From assembly GCF_005145045.1 (NCBI RefSeq), contig NZ_CP039691.1:2678001-2742000 (forward strand): 64,000 nucleotides of DNA, given 5' to 3'. Source of the DNA: Agrobacterium larrymoorei. GTDB taxonomy: Bacteria; Pseudomonadota; Alphaproteobacteria; Rhizobiales; Rhizobiaceae. Under the pieces are notes generated by a model that searched no databases, had not been told where the DNA came from, and worked only from the letters and a program-made list of their open reading frames with translations. A program made the translations under genes and the position numbers. Shown piece by piece: positions 35,273 through 48,620 of this stretch (position 1 is its first letter; each line of letters begins with the position of its first letter).

Positions 35273-38200
35273 TCAGGCCGCCAGATAGGTGGATATAACA
35301 GCCGCGACCTGATCCGATGTCAGCGAACCCATGTGGGTGTTGAGCAACGTGTTGATCTGCGCGCTGGACAGGCTGACCAGCGTATCGGTCGAAAGACCCG
35401 CGACACCGTTCGAGCTGAAGGCCGCGATATCTGCCGTGGAGAATGTCGCGATATTCTCCTTGGACAGAGCCGCGATCTGTGCCGAGGTGAGCGCCCCCAC
35501 CTGTGCAGGCGTCAGCGCTTCGCTCTGTGCCGTGGTCAATGCCGCGATCACGCTTGTCGACAGACCAGAGACCGCACTCGTACCGAGGGAAATGATGTCC
35601 TCGGTTGTCAGGACGTGAATGTCATCGGTGCCAAGAGCTGCCGCCTGAATTGCTGTCAGCCCGTTCAACTGCTTCGTGCTCAACGAATCGATCTGCGCGG
35701 TGCTCAACGCGACAACCTGATTGTAACCGAGAGAACCCATCTGGCTTGCACTGAGAGCTGCAAGATCAGCCGTGGTCAGTGCAGCGATGATCGCTGTCGA
35801 CAGGCCGCTGATCGAAGCGGCGCTGATCGCGGCAATATCGGCTGTCGAGAATGTCGCCATCGCATCTGCCGAAATCCCCGCGAGACCATCGGCGCTGAGC
35901 GCCGCAATCTGCGTCGTCGAGAAGGCGTCGATCTGCTCCGGCGTCAGCGCTGCAATCTGCTTGCTCGTCAGTCCGGATACCGCCCCGGTGCTCAGTGCCG
36001 CGAGTTCGCCGGTCGACAGGGCCGCGATGAAGTCCGTCGTTAGACCCGGCATGGCGGCAGAACTGATGGCCGACAGCTTTTCGGCGGTAAACGTATCCAG
36101 CATCTCCGCCGTCAGGCCAGAGATCGCGGTGGAAGTCAGCGCGTTGATCTGGCCGGTTGAGAAGGCATGCAGCTGCTCAAGCGTGAGATGCGCGATCTGA
36201 TCGCTGGTGAGACCGGCTACGCCGCTGACGCTGAGAGCCGCGACCTGCGCGCTTGAAAGCTCCGCGATATCCGATGTCTCCAGCGCAGCAACCTGCTTCG
36301 ACGTCAGCGCCCCCACCTGCGCGGTGGAAAGAGCGCCGATCTGGTCGCCGGTCAGGGCAGCGATTTGTGACGTTGCCAGCCCGGAGATACCGAGCGTGCT
36401 CAGGGAGGCAATGACATCGGTGGTCAGCGAGGCGATGATTGCGGTCGACAATCCCCCGATACCCGTCGCGCTGATTGCAGCGATATCGGCAGTGGAGAAG
36501 GCCTTCAGCTTTTCTGCGCTCAGTGCGCCGATCTGCTTTGACCCCAGACCCGCCACCTGTTCAGGCGTGAACGCCTCGACCTGATCGACGGTCATGGTGC
36601 TGATCTGGCTGGAGGTCAGCCCGGAGACCGCAGAGGCGTTGAGAAGAGCGACACGCTCCGGCGTCAGGGCTGCGATCGCGCCATCGGACAGACCGGCTAC
36701 GCCGTTGGATGTCAGAGCAGCGATGTCTTCGGTGGAGAAGACCAGAATGTCGTCTGCTCCCAAGGCTGCGACCTGACCAGAGCTTAGCGCGACGATCTGT
36801 GTGGCGGTGAGTGCTTCGACCTGTGAAGTCGAAAGCGCTGTGATCTGGCCAGTGGTGAGCGCAGCAACGCCCGCAATGCTGAGCGCGGCAATCTGCGTCG
36901 TAGACAGAGAGCTGACACCTGCTGTTCCCAGCGCCACCACATGCTTGGCGCCAAGCGCTCCCACCTGCGCCGTTGTCAGCGCCTCGATTTGCAGGCTCGT
37001 CAACGCAGCGATCTGCGCACTGGATAGGCCGGAGATGCTGGCCGTTCCGAGCGTTGGAATACGATCCGGAGCAAGGCTTGCAATCGTATCCGCGGACATG
37101 CCTGCGATAGCCGAGGAAGAAAGAGCGGAAAGCTCCGCTGTCGAGAAGACGGCAATGTCGTCCGTTCCAAGTCCACTCACCTGCGTCGAGGTGAAGGCTG
37201 CGACCTGAGTGGATGTAAAGGCCTCGATCTGGGACGTATTGAGCGCTGCAATCTGATCCGACGTCAGCCCCGGAATGCTGGCGGAGCTGATAGCCGCAAT
37301 CTGCGCCGTCGTCAGGGCGCCGATGGACGCCGTGCCGAGTGCCGCAAGCTGACGTGATCCTAGCGAAGCGATCTGCGCCGTTGTCAGCGCTCCAAGCTGG
37401 GCACTCGTCAGTGCGGCAATCTGCGATGTAGACAGTCCCTGAATGCCGCCCGTGCTGCCGAGATAGGCAATGCGGTCGCTTGGTAGTGCCGCGAGCGTTG
37501 CAGAAGAAAGACCAAGGATCGCGCTGGAACTCAGGGCGGCAAGCTCCGCCGTCGAGAACACCGCAAGATCATCCGTTCCGAGCGCCGCCACCTGTGCCGA
37601 CGTCAGCGACGCAACCTGGGAAGTCTTGAGCGCTTCGATCTGCAACGTGTTCAAAGCCACGATTTGATCAGATGTCAGTCCAGGTACGCTGGTATCGCTG
37701 AGCGCCGAAATCTGGGCCGCTGTCAATGCGCCGACGCCAACCGTTCCCAGCGCAGCGACCTGACGGGAAGACAGTGACGCGACCTGAGACGTCGTCAGAT
37801 TACCGATCTGGGCTGCGGTTAGAGCCGCGACCTGAGCCGTTGTCAGTCCGGCAATCCCGGTCGATGACAGAGCTGCAACGATTTCAGTCGTCAGTCCCGC
37901 TATCGTATCGGTGGAAAGACCGGTTACCGCGCCTGCGGATAGAGACGCAATTTCCTTTGTCGAGAACTTGCCGAGTTGATCGGCACTCAGTGCCGCCACC
38001 TGCGACGAGTTTAGCACCGCTACCTGCTGATAGGTCAGCGCCTCGGCATGGGTCAGGCTGAGTTGCGAAACCTGGGCGGTCGAAAGGCCCGTGACACCGT
38101 CTGTCGTCAGTGCAGCAATCTGATAGGTGTCGAAAGCACCGATACCTGCCGTTCCAAGCGCCGAAACCTGTCTGGAGGACAAGGCAGCGATCTGTTTCGT

Positions 38201-41200
38201 TGTCAGCGACGGTATCTGGGCAATGGTCAAGGCTGCCACCTGCGCTGTCGTCAGGCCTGAAATGCCTCCCGCGCTGATGGCTTTCAGATCTTCGTTTGTC
38301 AATGCTGCGAGCGTCGCGGTGGAAAGCCCGGCTATCGCCGACGAACTGAGTGCGCCGAAGGCTGCCGTGCCAAGCGATGCAATGTGGTCCGAGGTAAGCG
38401 CAGCAACCTGCTGTGACGTCAGCGCTGCAATCTGCTTGGTAGAAAGCGCGACCAGCTGTCCGGTCGTCAGTACACCGATCTGAGCCGTCGTCATACCAGC
38501 CACCGTGGCAGTGCTCAGAGCAGTGATCTGGGCCGTCGTCAGTGCTGCAATAATCGCCGTTGAAAGGGAATCGATGACGCTGGCGCTGATCGCTCCAACG
38601 TCAGCGTTAGAGAACTTTTTGATGTTCTCAGTACCGATGACCTCGATCTGCGCTGCACTTAATGCACCAACCTGAACAGCCGTCAGTGCTTCAACCTTGT
38701 CCGATGTAAAAGCAGCAATCTGAGTGGTACTAAAGCCCGACATTCCGCTGGCACTGAAAGCTGCTACCTGGACTGTCGTCAATTTTGTTATGTCATCGGT
38801 GCCCAGGGAAGAGACCTGATCGGCGGTTAGGCCGGCAATTTGCCCCGTTGTCAAGGCGCCCACCTGATCGGTGGTCAGAGCCCCGATTTGCTTGGTCGAA
38901 AGTCCACCAATCGCCGCCTTGCTTAATGCCGAAAGATTGGTGGTCGACAACGCCGCCAAAACTTGGGTCGAAAGACCCACCACTGCGCCCGATGTGATCG
39001 CTGCGATATCTTCGGTCGAGAAGACCGCAAGATCCTCTGCCTCAAATCCCTCGATCTGATCCTCGGTCAATTTGGAGATTTGTAGAGAGGTCAGTGCCTT
39101 CGCCTGACTTGTAGTGAAAGCAGCGATCTGCTTGCCGGTCAGCCCGGTAATACCCGCAGTTCCGATTGCGGCAATCTGATCAGTCGTAAGAGCTTCGATC
39201 TGTGCCGTGCTCAGCGCTGCTATCTGGGTTGAAGTCAGTGCTGCGACTTGCGTTGTCGTCAGCACTTTCAGCTGATCAGCCGTCAATGCAGCGAGATGTG
39301 CATCTGAAAGGTTTGTCACAGCCCCAGTCTGTAAAGCTTTGACCTGATCTGCTGTCAGGACGGCAAGATCGGCAGTGCTCAACACCGCGATCTGCGTGGA
39401 GCTCAACGCCGCCATCTGATTGGTCGTCATTGCCTTCAACTGATCCTGACTGAGAACATCGATCTGGTCAGAAGTCAGTTTCGAAATGGCCGAAGTCGAT
39501 AAAGCTGCCATCTTGTCCGTCGTCAGCGATTTGATCACCGCTGTACTGAGGCCTGAAGCCGCCGCGCCCGAAAGATACTTTATTTCTGAGGCATCAAATG
39601 TCGCAACGTCGTCGACATCCAGCGCTGCTGCCTGAAGGGAACCCAGAGCAGATATCTGACTTGTCGTAAAAGCGCTGACTTGAAGTGTCGTGAGGGCCTC
39701 GATCTGCGACGCGCTCAATGCCGCGACCGCGCTGGTGCTCAACTTGGCGATCTGCTTTGTCGTCAGCGCTTCGACAACGCTTTTGGAGAGGCCTGCGATG
39801 CCCTTCGAGCTTATGGCTTGAATAGCTGCATCGGAAATGACGCCAATGTCTTCCGCCTGAAGACCTTCCAGCTGGGACGATGTGAGAACGGCGATCTGAG
39901 CGCTCGTCAATGATGCGATCTGCTTGGTGGAGAGTGCCTTGATCTGATCCGAGGTCAACCCTTTGGCAGCGTTCGCCGAAAGAGCAGCAATCTGCGTGTC
40001 AGTCAGGGATGCAATGGCCGCTGTGGACAAGGAGCCGATCTGCGTTGAAGCGAATGCTTTGACTCGGCTCTCATCGAAGGCCGCAACTTGCGTGCTCGAC
40101 AGGGCACTTACCTGGTCATTACTGAGCTTGGAGACGGCACTGGTGCTCAATGCGGCCACCTGTGCAGTGGTCAAACCGGCGATAATCGAGGTCGCGAGCC
40201 CGGGAATGCCCTTCGTGCTGAGAGCAGCGATGGCATTGGTCGAGAAACCGCCGGTTTGAACGATCTTTTCATCAATCGTAACCAGAGTAGCGACGACTTG
40301 CTCCGACGACAGGACAGAAAGCTGCGTAGAGCTCAATACGGCCGCTTGCGCAGATGAGAAACTCAACATCTGACTGGCGGTCAGCACATCCATCTGCGCG
40401 GTTGTCAGTGCAGCCACTGCCGCTGTCGCCAGAGCGGCAATCTTGTCGACAGACAACGACGCAACGACCGCTGTCGAAAGACCCTGGATCGCCTTGGAAC
40501 TGATGGCATTGATGTCTGCCGCCGAAAAGACTGCGAGATCGGTAGACTCCAATACAGACATCTGTGCGGAGGTCATGGCTCTGACCTGTACCGACGTCAG
40601 AGCTGCCAGCTGCGCCGTCGTCAAGGCTCCAACTTGGGCAGTCGTCAGGTTTGCCACCGCGACCGTGCTGAGTGACCCTACCTGTTCGGTTGTGAGAGAA
40701 TTGATGTAGTCTGTCGATAGCGACTTGATCTGTGCCGATTTCAAGACACTCAACTGAAGCGTCGTCAATTGCTCGAGCTGATCTGCATCCAAAGCGCCGA
40801 GTTGATCTGTAGAGAGCGCCGCAAAGGCTGCCGTCGATAACGCCTTGATCTGCGACGTGGTCAACGCAGCAACGGCAGCGGTGCTGAGACCAGTGATGCC
40901 CTTCGTCGAAAGCGCTGCGATTTCGTCGGTCGTAAATTTTGCTATATCATCTGTACCCAGCGCACTAACCTGAGATGAGCTCAGGACTTTGATCTGCACA
41001 GACGTCAAGGCTTCGATGTGATCAACAGAGAGTGCGGCAATCTGATCAGAGGTCAGTCTTGCGACTACGCCAGTACTCAAAGCGGCGATCTGAGCGGTTG
41101 TCAGCGCTGCAATTATCTCGGTGTCGAGGCCGGAAACCGCTTTGCTGGAGAGCGCGGTAATGGCCAGGGAAGACAGCTTTGCAATCGTTTTCGTATCAAA

Positions 41201-42643
41201 AACCGTGACCTGCGTAGAAGTTAGTGCGGCCAGTTGAACACTGGTCAAAGCGCCCAGTTGCGACGTCGTTAGCGCACCGATCTGATCGGTCGTCAGCTTC
41301 GAAAATGTTGTCGAGCTGAGCGCTGCGATTTGAGCTTCGCTAAGCGTGGCTATGATTGCCTTGCTTAGCCCTGCCGCAGCGCCGGTGCCGATTGCCGCCA
41401 TATCGGCGGTGGAAAATTTCTTGATCTGCTCTTCCTTAAGCGCCGCGATCTGATCGGAGCCCAAAGCTTTCACCTGCGCGGACGTGAAGGCTTCAACCTG
41501 CAAATCCGTTAGTGCGTCGATCTGCTCAGACGTGAGGCCCGAGATGGCACGTGTGCCCATGGCTTCGATCTGGACGGGGGTCAACGCCTTGACCCCCGCC
41601 TCACCAAGTGCTGCCACCTGTGTCGATTTCAGCACTTTCATCTGGGCCGTTGTGAGCCCAGCTATCTGGTCGGTGGTCAGGGCCGCAATCTGATCCGTCG
41701 AAAGGGATGCGATTTTCGTTGTGCTGAGGCCTGCTATTGCCTCCGGTGAAAGATCGCTGACGTAGTCGGGCCCGAGCGCTGCAAGCTGGGTCGGCTTGAA
41801 TGCCGCAATTTGAGCCGCGGTCAACGCACCGATCTGACCGGAATCCAGCTGCCCGATCTGCTCGGTAGTAAGACCGGTAATGGCTTTGGTCGTGATGGCC
41901 TGAAACTGCGCATCGGAGAAAAAGTCCAGTACGTCGTTCGTCAGACCCGATATCGCGCTGGCGCTTAATGCTGCAATAGTGCCTGAAGAGAGACTACCGA
42001 TTGTAATTGACCCTGCAGAAAGGGCAGAGGCTTGCGTTGCGGTAAGCACCGCTGCCTGCGCCGGGGTCAGCGCACCCAGCTGAACTTCGGTCAATTCCTT
42101 GATCTGATCAGTCGTCAAAGCGCGAAATGCACTCGTACTGATGGCGGCGAATTGCGCTGGGGTGAAATCGTCCATCACGGCCAATCTCAAGCCCGCGATA
42201 GCCTTGCTAGATATCGCCGCCATATCTGCGGTCGAGAATGTCCGAATATCCTCATCTTCCATCGCAGCCAGCTGCTCGGACGTCAGCGACCCGATTTGCG
42301 AGGGGGTCAGTGCCTCAGCCTGATCCGTGGTCAATGCCTCCAGCTGCGAGGCAGTCAGTGCGGAAACCTGGCCATTGCTCAGGCTTGCAATCGAAATCTT
42401 GGTCAATACCGCGAGCTGATCGAGGCTGAGGCCAACAATGGAGCCGGTCGATATCGCGCTCAGCTGCTTGGTTGTGAACGTTTCTACGTCTTCCACATCG
42501 AGCGCGGAAATCTGATCTGACGACAGAGCCTTGATCTGGGCAGTGCTCAGGAAGGAAATGTCCTCGGTCGTCCACTCTGATATCTGCGACGTCGTCATGC
42601 TTCTGATCTGGCTGACGCTGAGCGAAGGAACGATCGATGTCAT
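35273..42643 (-). CDS. Giant 2456-residue protein made of about 300 eight-residue repeats
   Basis: Nearly the whole chain is an eight-residue unit of the form L-[ST]-[ST]-x-Q-[IV]-x-A (typical units LTTAQIAA, LSTDQIAA, LTSTQVAA). A longer period of about 125-130 residues overlies this, marked about 19 times by an acidic unit followed by FSTADIAAIS and a GLSTAVIAAL-like unit. Ser and Thr are very abundant, I see no cysteine, and aromatic residues are rare. There is no signal peptide, membrane segment, RTX motif or sorting signal. It starts MTSIVPSLSVSQIRSMTTSQ and ends LTSDQVAAVISTYLAA. I recognise no family. It may be a surface fibre, adhesin or filament-associated protein; function is unknown. 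It lies downstream of glf and a GT41 glycosyltransferase on the same strand. Confidence 0.85.
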   Translation of the reverse strand: MTSIVPSLSVSQIRSMTTSQISEWTTEDISFLSTAQIKALSSDQISALDVEDVETFTTKQLSAISTGSIVGLSLDQLAVLTKISIASLSNGQVSALTASQLEALTTDQAEALTPSQIGSLTSEQLAAMEDEDIRTFSTADMAAISSKAIAGLRLAVMDDFTPAQFAAISTSAFRALTTDQIKELTEVQLGALTPAQAAVLTATQASALSAGSITIGSLSSGTIAALSASAISGLTNDVLDFFSDAQFQAITTKAITGLTTEQIGQLDSGQIGALTAAQIAAFKPTQLAALGPDYVSDLSPEAIAGLSTTKIASLSTDQIAALTTDQIAGLTTAQMKVLKSTQVAALGEAGVKALTPVQIEAMGTRAISGLTSEQIDALTDLQVEAFTSAQVKALGSDQIAALKEEQIKKFSTADMAAIGTGAAAGLSKAIIATLSEAQIAALSSTTFSKLTTDQIGALTTSQLGALTSVQLAALTSTQVTVFDTKTIAKLSSLAITALSSKAVSGLDTEIIAALTTAQIAALSTGVVARLTSDQIAALSVDHIEALTSVQIKVLSSSQVSALGTDDIAKFTTDEIAALSTKGITGLSTAAVAALTTSQIKALSTAAFAALSTDQLGALDADQLEQLTTLQLSVLKSAQIKSLSTDYINSLTTEQVGSLSTVAVANLTTAQVGALTTAQLAALTSVQVRAMTSAQMSVLESTDLAVFSAADINAISSKAIQGLSTAVVASLSVDKIAALATAAVAALTTAQMDVLTASQMLSFSSAQAAVLSSTQLSVLSSEQVVATLVTIDEKIVQTGGFSTNAIAALSTKGIPGLATSIIAGLTTAQVAALSTSAVSKLSNDQVSALSSTQVAAFDESRVKAFASTQIGSLSTAAIASLTDTQIAALSANAAKGLTSDQIKALSTKQIASLTSAQIAVLTSSQLEGLQAEDIGVISDAAIQAISSKGIAGLSKSVVEALTTKQIAKLSTSAVAALSASQIEALTTLQVSAFTTSQISALGSLQAAALDVDDVATFDASEIKYLSGAAASGLSTAVIKSLTTDKMAALSTSAISKLTSDQIDVLSQDQLKAMTTNQMAALSSTQIAVLSTADLAVLTADQVKALQTGAVTNLSDAHLAALTADQLKVLTTTQVAALTSTQIAALSTAQIEALTTDQIAAIGTAGITGLTGKQIAAFTTSQAKALTSLQISKLTEDQIEGFEAEDLAVFSTEDIAAITSGAVVGLSTQVLAALSTTNLSALSKAAIGGLSTKQIGALTTDQVGALTTGQIAGLTADQVSSLGTDDITKLTTVQVAAFSASGMSGFSTTQIAAFTSDKVEALTAVQVGALSAAQIEVIGTENIKKFSNADVGAISASVIDSLSTAIIAALTTAQITALSTATVAGMTTAQIGVLTTGQLVALSTKQIAALTSQQVAALTSDHIASLGTAAFGALSSSAIAGLSTATLAALTNEDLKAISAGGISGLTTAQVAALTIAQIPSLTTKQIAALSSRQVSALGTAGIGAFDTYQIAALTTDGVTGLSTAQVSQLSLTHAEALTYQQVAVLNSSQVAALSADQLGKFSTKEIASLSAGAVTGLSTDTIAGLTTEIVAALSSTGIAGLTTAQVAALTAAQIGNLTTSQVASLSSRQVAALGTVGVGALTAAQISALSDTSVPGLTSDQIVALNTLQIEALKTSQVASLTSAQVAALGTDDLAVFSTAELAALSSSAILGLSSATLAALPSDRIAYLGSTGGIQGLSTSQIAALTSAQLGALTTAQIASLGSRQLAALGTASIGALTTAQIAAISSASIPGLTSDQIAALNTSQIEAFTSTQVAAFTSTQVSGLGTDDIAVFSTAELSALSSSAIAGMSADTIASLAPDRIPTLGTASISGLSSAQIAALTSLQIEALTTAQVGALGAKHVVALGTAGVSSLSTTQIAALSIAGVAALTTGQITALSTSQVEALTATQIVALSSGQVAALGADDILVFSTEDIAALTSNGVAGLSDGAIAALTPERVALLNASAVSGLTSSQISTMTVDQVEAFTPEQVAGLGSKQIGALSAEKLKAFSTADIAAISATGIGGLSTAIIASLTTDVIASLSTLGISGLATSQIAALTGDQIGALSTAQVGALTSKQVAALETSDIAELSSAQVAALSVSGVAGLTSDQIAHLTLEQLHAFSTGQINALTSTAISGLTAEMLDTFTAEKLSAISSAAMPGLTTDFIAALSTGELAALSTGAVSGLTSKQIAALTPEQIDAFSTTQIAALSADGLAGISADAMATFSTADIAAISAASISGLSTAIIAALTTADLAALSASQMGSLGYNQVVALSTAQIDSLSTKQLNGLTAIQAAALGTDDIHVLTTEDIISLGTSAVSGLSTSVIAALTTAQSEALTPAQVGALTSAQIAALSKENIATFSTADIAAFSSNGVAGLSTDTLVSLSSAQINTLLNTHMGSLTSDQVAAVISTYLAA
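35300..42610 (-). repeat. Coding tandem repeat, 24-bp unit with a higher-order period of about 16 units
   Basis: The DNA underlying the giant protein repeats every 24 bases with a recurrent core such as GCGATCTG read on the plus strand. Units differ strongly at synonymous sites, so the array is old or has been diversified, unlike freshly expanded satellite DNA. The repeat removes stop codons from other frames and creates many spurious open frames on the plus strand. Confidence 0.85.
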
Positions 42644-42794
42644 GTGCTAACCCTGAACACGAGCTCAAATATGGACGACATGTCCGGACGAACGCCGCCG
42701 GATTTCTCTCAAGCCGCGCCCATCTTTACGTAAGGACAATCCTAGGTTTGATTGCTTGTGCGAGGCTGTCAGTTTTCCCGAATGATGGGCAGCT

Positions 42795-46021
<3,227 letters not shown>

Positions 46022-46167
46022 AGCAATCAGAACCTTTGAAGCGGCCACCACTCAACGACGGCCTACAGCTGTTGGAAACTGACGCTTAGATAATACACTC
46101 AAGCTTGTGCGGCGCTTTACTTGCAACGGAAGTTGGCGCCTTCGGTGATATTAATTGAAGAAACGTG

Positions 46168-46212
46168 ATGAAAAGCCGTGCTTTCGACCCAAATCGCGGC
46201 CGGAAGCACGGT
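46168..46212 (-). terminator. Probable terminator of the che operon
   Basis: On the minus strand CCGTGCTT (46176-46183 and its partner at 46204-46211) forms an eight-base-pair stem with a 20-base loop, followed by CTTTTC. It lies about 20 bp past the cheT stop and separates the che operon from the glycosyltransferase cassette. Confidence 0.55.
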
Positions 46213-46232
46213 AGGCAATCCAAAATTATAGT

Positions 46233-46616
46233 CTAAAACAGGTCGAAATCGCCCGATGCCTTGTCGAGAGGCTGTGAATGGCCGTGGCGCATGCCTGCGC
46301 CGAGCGCCTTCTGCATTTCCGCCAGCTTGACGAGGCTGAGGGCCGTCGTTACGTCGACCGCCCAATTCGCCGGGATGGAGCCCGTGATGGTGTCGATGAA
46401 TTCTGCGAGGCCACGGGTCTTCTGAACGGCAAGATCGATGCCCTGCAGAAGCTTCATGCCTTCCGGCGTAACGGCGCCCGATGTCACTTCCAGCAATTGC
46501 GGTTCGATGCGTTCAATCAGATATGCCACGTCGTGCAATTCGGAAACGACCCGCATCAACACGTCGGGAAGCGCCTCTTCGAATGCGGTAAATCCGGCCT
46601 GCTCGGCGATATGCAT
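46233..46616 (-). CDS. cheT: CheT-like chemotaxis protein with a CheZ-type DxxxQ motif
   Basis: A 127-residue helical protein, last gene of the che operon, 14 bp after cheD. Its length and position match orf10 of rhizobial che operons, named CheT in S. meliloti. Residues 61-65 read DLAVQ, which fits the DxxxQ motif of the CheZ phosphatase, within the helix EGMKLLQGIDLAVQKTRGLA. CheT has been proposed to take part in dephosphorylating the response regulator and in adaptation; rhizobia otherwise lack CheZ. The assignment rests on synteny plus this motif. Confidence 0.78.
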   Translation of the reverse strand: MHIAEQAGFTAFEEALPDVLMRVVSELHDVAYLIERIEPQLLEVTSGAVTPEGMKLLQGIDLAVQKTRGLAEFIDTITGSIPANWAVDVTTALSLVKLAEMQKALGAGMRHGHSQPLDKASGDFDLF

Positions 46617-46630
46617 ATAAAACTCCGTGA

Positions 46631-47176
46631 TTAAAAAAACTCGATATCGCTTGCAACTGGCTTCGGTGCTGGTGCGGGACGCGTTTCCAGCGCGACGGTC
46701 TTCTGGGTTTCCGCGCCGCTCAACGGATGCTGACGTGCGCGACCGGAGACCGGCCAGAATTCCACCTTGCGCCCAAGGTCTCCGCCGGTGGAACCGCCGA
46801 CGACCCGAATGCCTTCGTCCCGCAAAAACTGATTGGCAAACAGAGCATTCTGTTCCCCGACATTGGAGAAGCTGGCGATGGTCTTCGCGCCCCCAAAGAC
46901 CTTCGCCTCAAGTCGATCACGGCGTGCGCCTTGCTTGAGCAAGCCGTTGATCAGAAGTTCCATGAGATGCACCCCATAACGGGTTGCATCTCCACCCCCC
47001 ATACCCCCCGTACCCGGCAGCAGGAAATGGTTCATGCCGCCGACGCCCGCAACGGGGTCTCTGAGACACGCAGCCACGCACGAGCCGAGAATGGTCGAAA
47101 GAACCACATCGGGATCGTTGGCGATTTTGAACTCGCCTTGAATTATATGCACGCGCTTGACTGCGGTTTCGATCAT
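46631..47176 (-). CDS. cheD: CheD, chemoreceptor glutamine deamidase
   Basis: A 181-residue protein. The catalytic Cys33 lies in [14 protein letters not shown], and His50 lies in [32 protein letters not shown] is a further family motif. CheD deamidates glutamines on receptors and thereby adjusts adaptation with CheR and CheB. The ATG overlaps the end of cheY2 by four bases. A proline-rich tail of about 30 residues extends beyond the core domain. Confidence 0.96.
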   Translation of the reverse strand: MIETAVKRVHIIQGEFKIANDPDVVLSTILGSCVAACLRDPVAGVGGMNHFLLPGTGGMGGGDATRYGVHLMELLINGLLKQGARRDRLEAKVFGGAKTIASFSNVGEQNALFANQFLRDEGIRVVGGSTGGDLGRKVEFWPVSGRARQHPLSGAETQKTVALETRPAPAPKPVASDIEFF

Positions 47177-47562
47177 TTCAGCGATCCAAATACGGCTTCG
47201 ATTGCCGCTTTCATTTTGTCGATGGAGAACGGCTTGGCCAGAACGTTGTTCGCGCCCAGCTGCGCTGCCTTCTGAACCAGCGCGCGGTCGCCCTGCGCGG
47301 TCAGAATGATGAAGGCGGCCTTCTTCGTCGTCGGGTTCGTGCGAACCGCCTGAAGGAAGCCCAGACCATCCATCTTCGGCATGTTGAAGTCGGAGATCAC
47401 CAGATGATGGGGCTGCTGCTCCATGATCTTCATGCCCTGCTCACCGTCACCGGCGGCAGTGATCTGCTTGAAGCCGAGCTGCGTGAGCGCATCACTCAGG
47501 AGCAGGCGACTTGTGACCTGATCGTCAACGATCAAAACTTTGATTTTTTCTGCGAGAGACAT
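47173..47562 (-). CDS. cheY2: CheY2, main chemotaxis response regulator
   Basis: A 129-residue single receiver domain. The acidic pocket is VLIVDDQ, the phospho-acceptor is Asp58 ([13 protein letters not shown]) and the switch lysine is Lys110 (VLAKPF). In S. meliloti CheY2 is the regulator that acts on the motor, slowing it, while CheY1 drains phosphate. It overlaps cheB by one base and cheD by four. By position, after cheB, this is CheY2. Confidence 0.95.
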   Translation of the reverse strand: MSLAEKIKVLIVDDQVTSRLLLSDALTQLGFKQITAAGDGEQGMKIMEQQPHHLVISDFNMPKMDGLGFLQAVRTNPTTKKAAFIILTAQGDRALVQKAAQLGANNVLAKPFSIDKMKAAIEAVFGSLK

Positions 47563-48620
47563 TAGTCAGAACCTTCTTTTCGGGCGGCGGTTAGTTTCAG
47601 AATTTCTTCGCCGATTGCGGTCAGCGGAAGTTGATGTTCGACGGCACCGAGTTCGTAAGCGACCCTCGGCATACCGTAGACGACACAGGTTTTTTCGTTC
47701 TGTCCGACGGTGCGGGCACCGGCATGGCGCATCTTCAGCAAGCCTGCTGCGCCATCGCGTCCCATACCGGTCAGAATGACACCGACGGCGTTGCGTCCAG
47801 CCAGTTCAGCCACGGAATCGAACAGAACATCGACGGACGGTCGATGGCCATTAACAGGTTCGCGTTCCAAAAGCCTGCAGCATGGTGCGGCATGATTAAC
47901 GACCTGCAAATGGCGCTCTCCGCCCGGGGCCAGATAAATCTTGCCGGTCTGCAGGCGTGCGCCATCGGTCGCCTCTTCCACGACAGGCGCGCAGAGGCGG
48001 TTGAGGCGCTCGGCGAAGCTTTTTGTGAATGTCGGCGGCATGTGCTGGGTAATGACGGTCGGTGGGCAATTGGCCGGAAACTTCTGCAACACCGTGATCA
48101 GCGCCTCGACGCCGCCGGTCGAAGAACCGATGGCGACGATCTTGCGACCAACACGGTAATCCGCAACTGCGGTCGGCTGCGGCGGTGCCTGCGGTTTTTC
48201 CACCGTCACGTTGCGATAGGTCTGGTGCTGCGAGCGGGCTGCGGCCTTCACCTTTTCAGCCAGATCGCCAAAGGGGCGGCTATCGCCCGGTCCCGGCTTT
48301 CCAACGCAGTCGAATGCACCGATTTCGAGCGCCGCTAGCGAAGCGTCGGCACCGCGATGGGTCAGCGTCGATACCATGATGACGGGCATCGGGCGCAGGC
48401 GCATGATTTTTTCGAGGAATTCGAGCCCGTTCATCTCCGGCATCTCGATATCCAGCGTCACGACGTCTGGATTGAGTTCCTTGATGGCGGCGCGCGCTTC
48501 CATGGCGTTGCCGGCCTGGCCGACAACCTGAACGTCCGGATCGGCCTTGAGAACAGCCGAGATCAGCCCACGCATGGTGGGCGAGTCATCAACGACGAGT
48601 ACTCTTGCCGGGGCGCTCAT
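47562..48620 (-). CDS. cheB: CheB, chemoreceptor methylesterase with receiver domain
   Basis: A 352-residue protein. The receiver (1-120) has phospho-Asp57 ([13 protein letters not shown]). The C-terminal methylesterase has the catalytic serine in [10 protein letters not shown] (Ser166/167), His193 in VITQHMPP and Asp289 in [11 protein letters not shown]. CheB removes methyl groups from receptors when phosphorylated by CheA. It overlaps cheR by four bases and cheY2 by one. All catalytic residues are in place. Confidence 0.97.
   Translation of the reverse strand: MSAPARVLVVDDSPTMRGLISAVLKADPDVQVVGQAGNAMEARAAIKELNPDVVTLDIEMPEMNGLEFLEKIMRLRPMPVIMVSTLTHRGADASLAALEIGAFDCVGKPGPGDSRPFGDLAEKVKAAARSQHQTYRNVTVEKPQAPPQPTAVADYRVGRKIVAIGSSTGGVEALITVLQKFPANCPPTVITQHMPPTFTKSFAERLNRLCAPVVEEATDGARLQTGKIYLAPGGERHLQVVNHAAPCCRLLEREPVNGHRPSVDVLFDSVAELAGRNAVGVILTGMGRDGAAGLLKMRHAGARTVGQNEKTCVVYGMPRVAYELGAVEHQLPLTAIGEEILKLTAARKEGSD

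Noticed and set aside
35331..42520. Many plus-strand open frames inside the giant repeat gene
   Set aside because: The 24-base coding repeat removes stops from several frames at once; the minus-strand frame is uninterrupted for 2456 codons and has a coherent protein repeat.
35300..42610. Possible CRISPR array or satellite DNA because of the dense DNA repeat
   Set aside because: Repeats are contiguous with no spacers, keep a reading frame and vary mostly at synonymous and tolerated positions.
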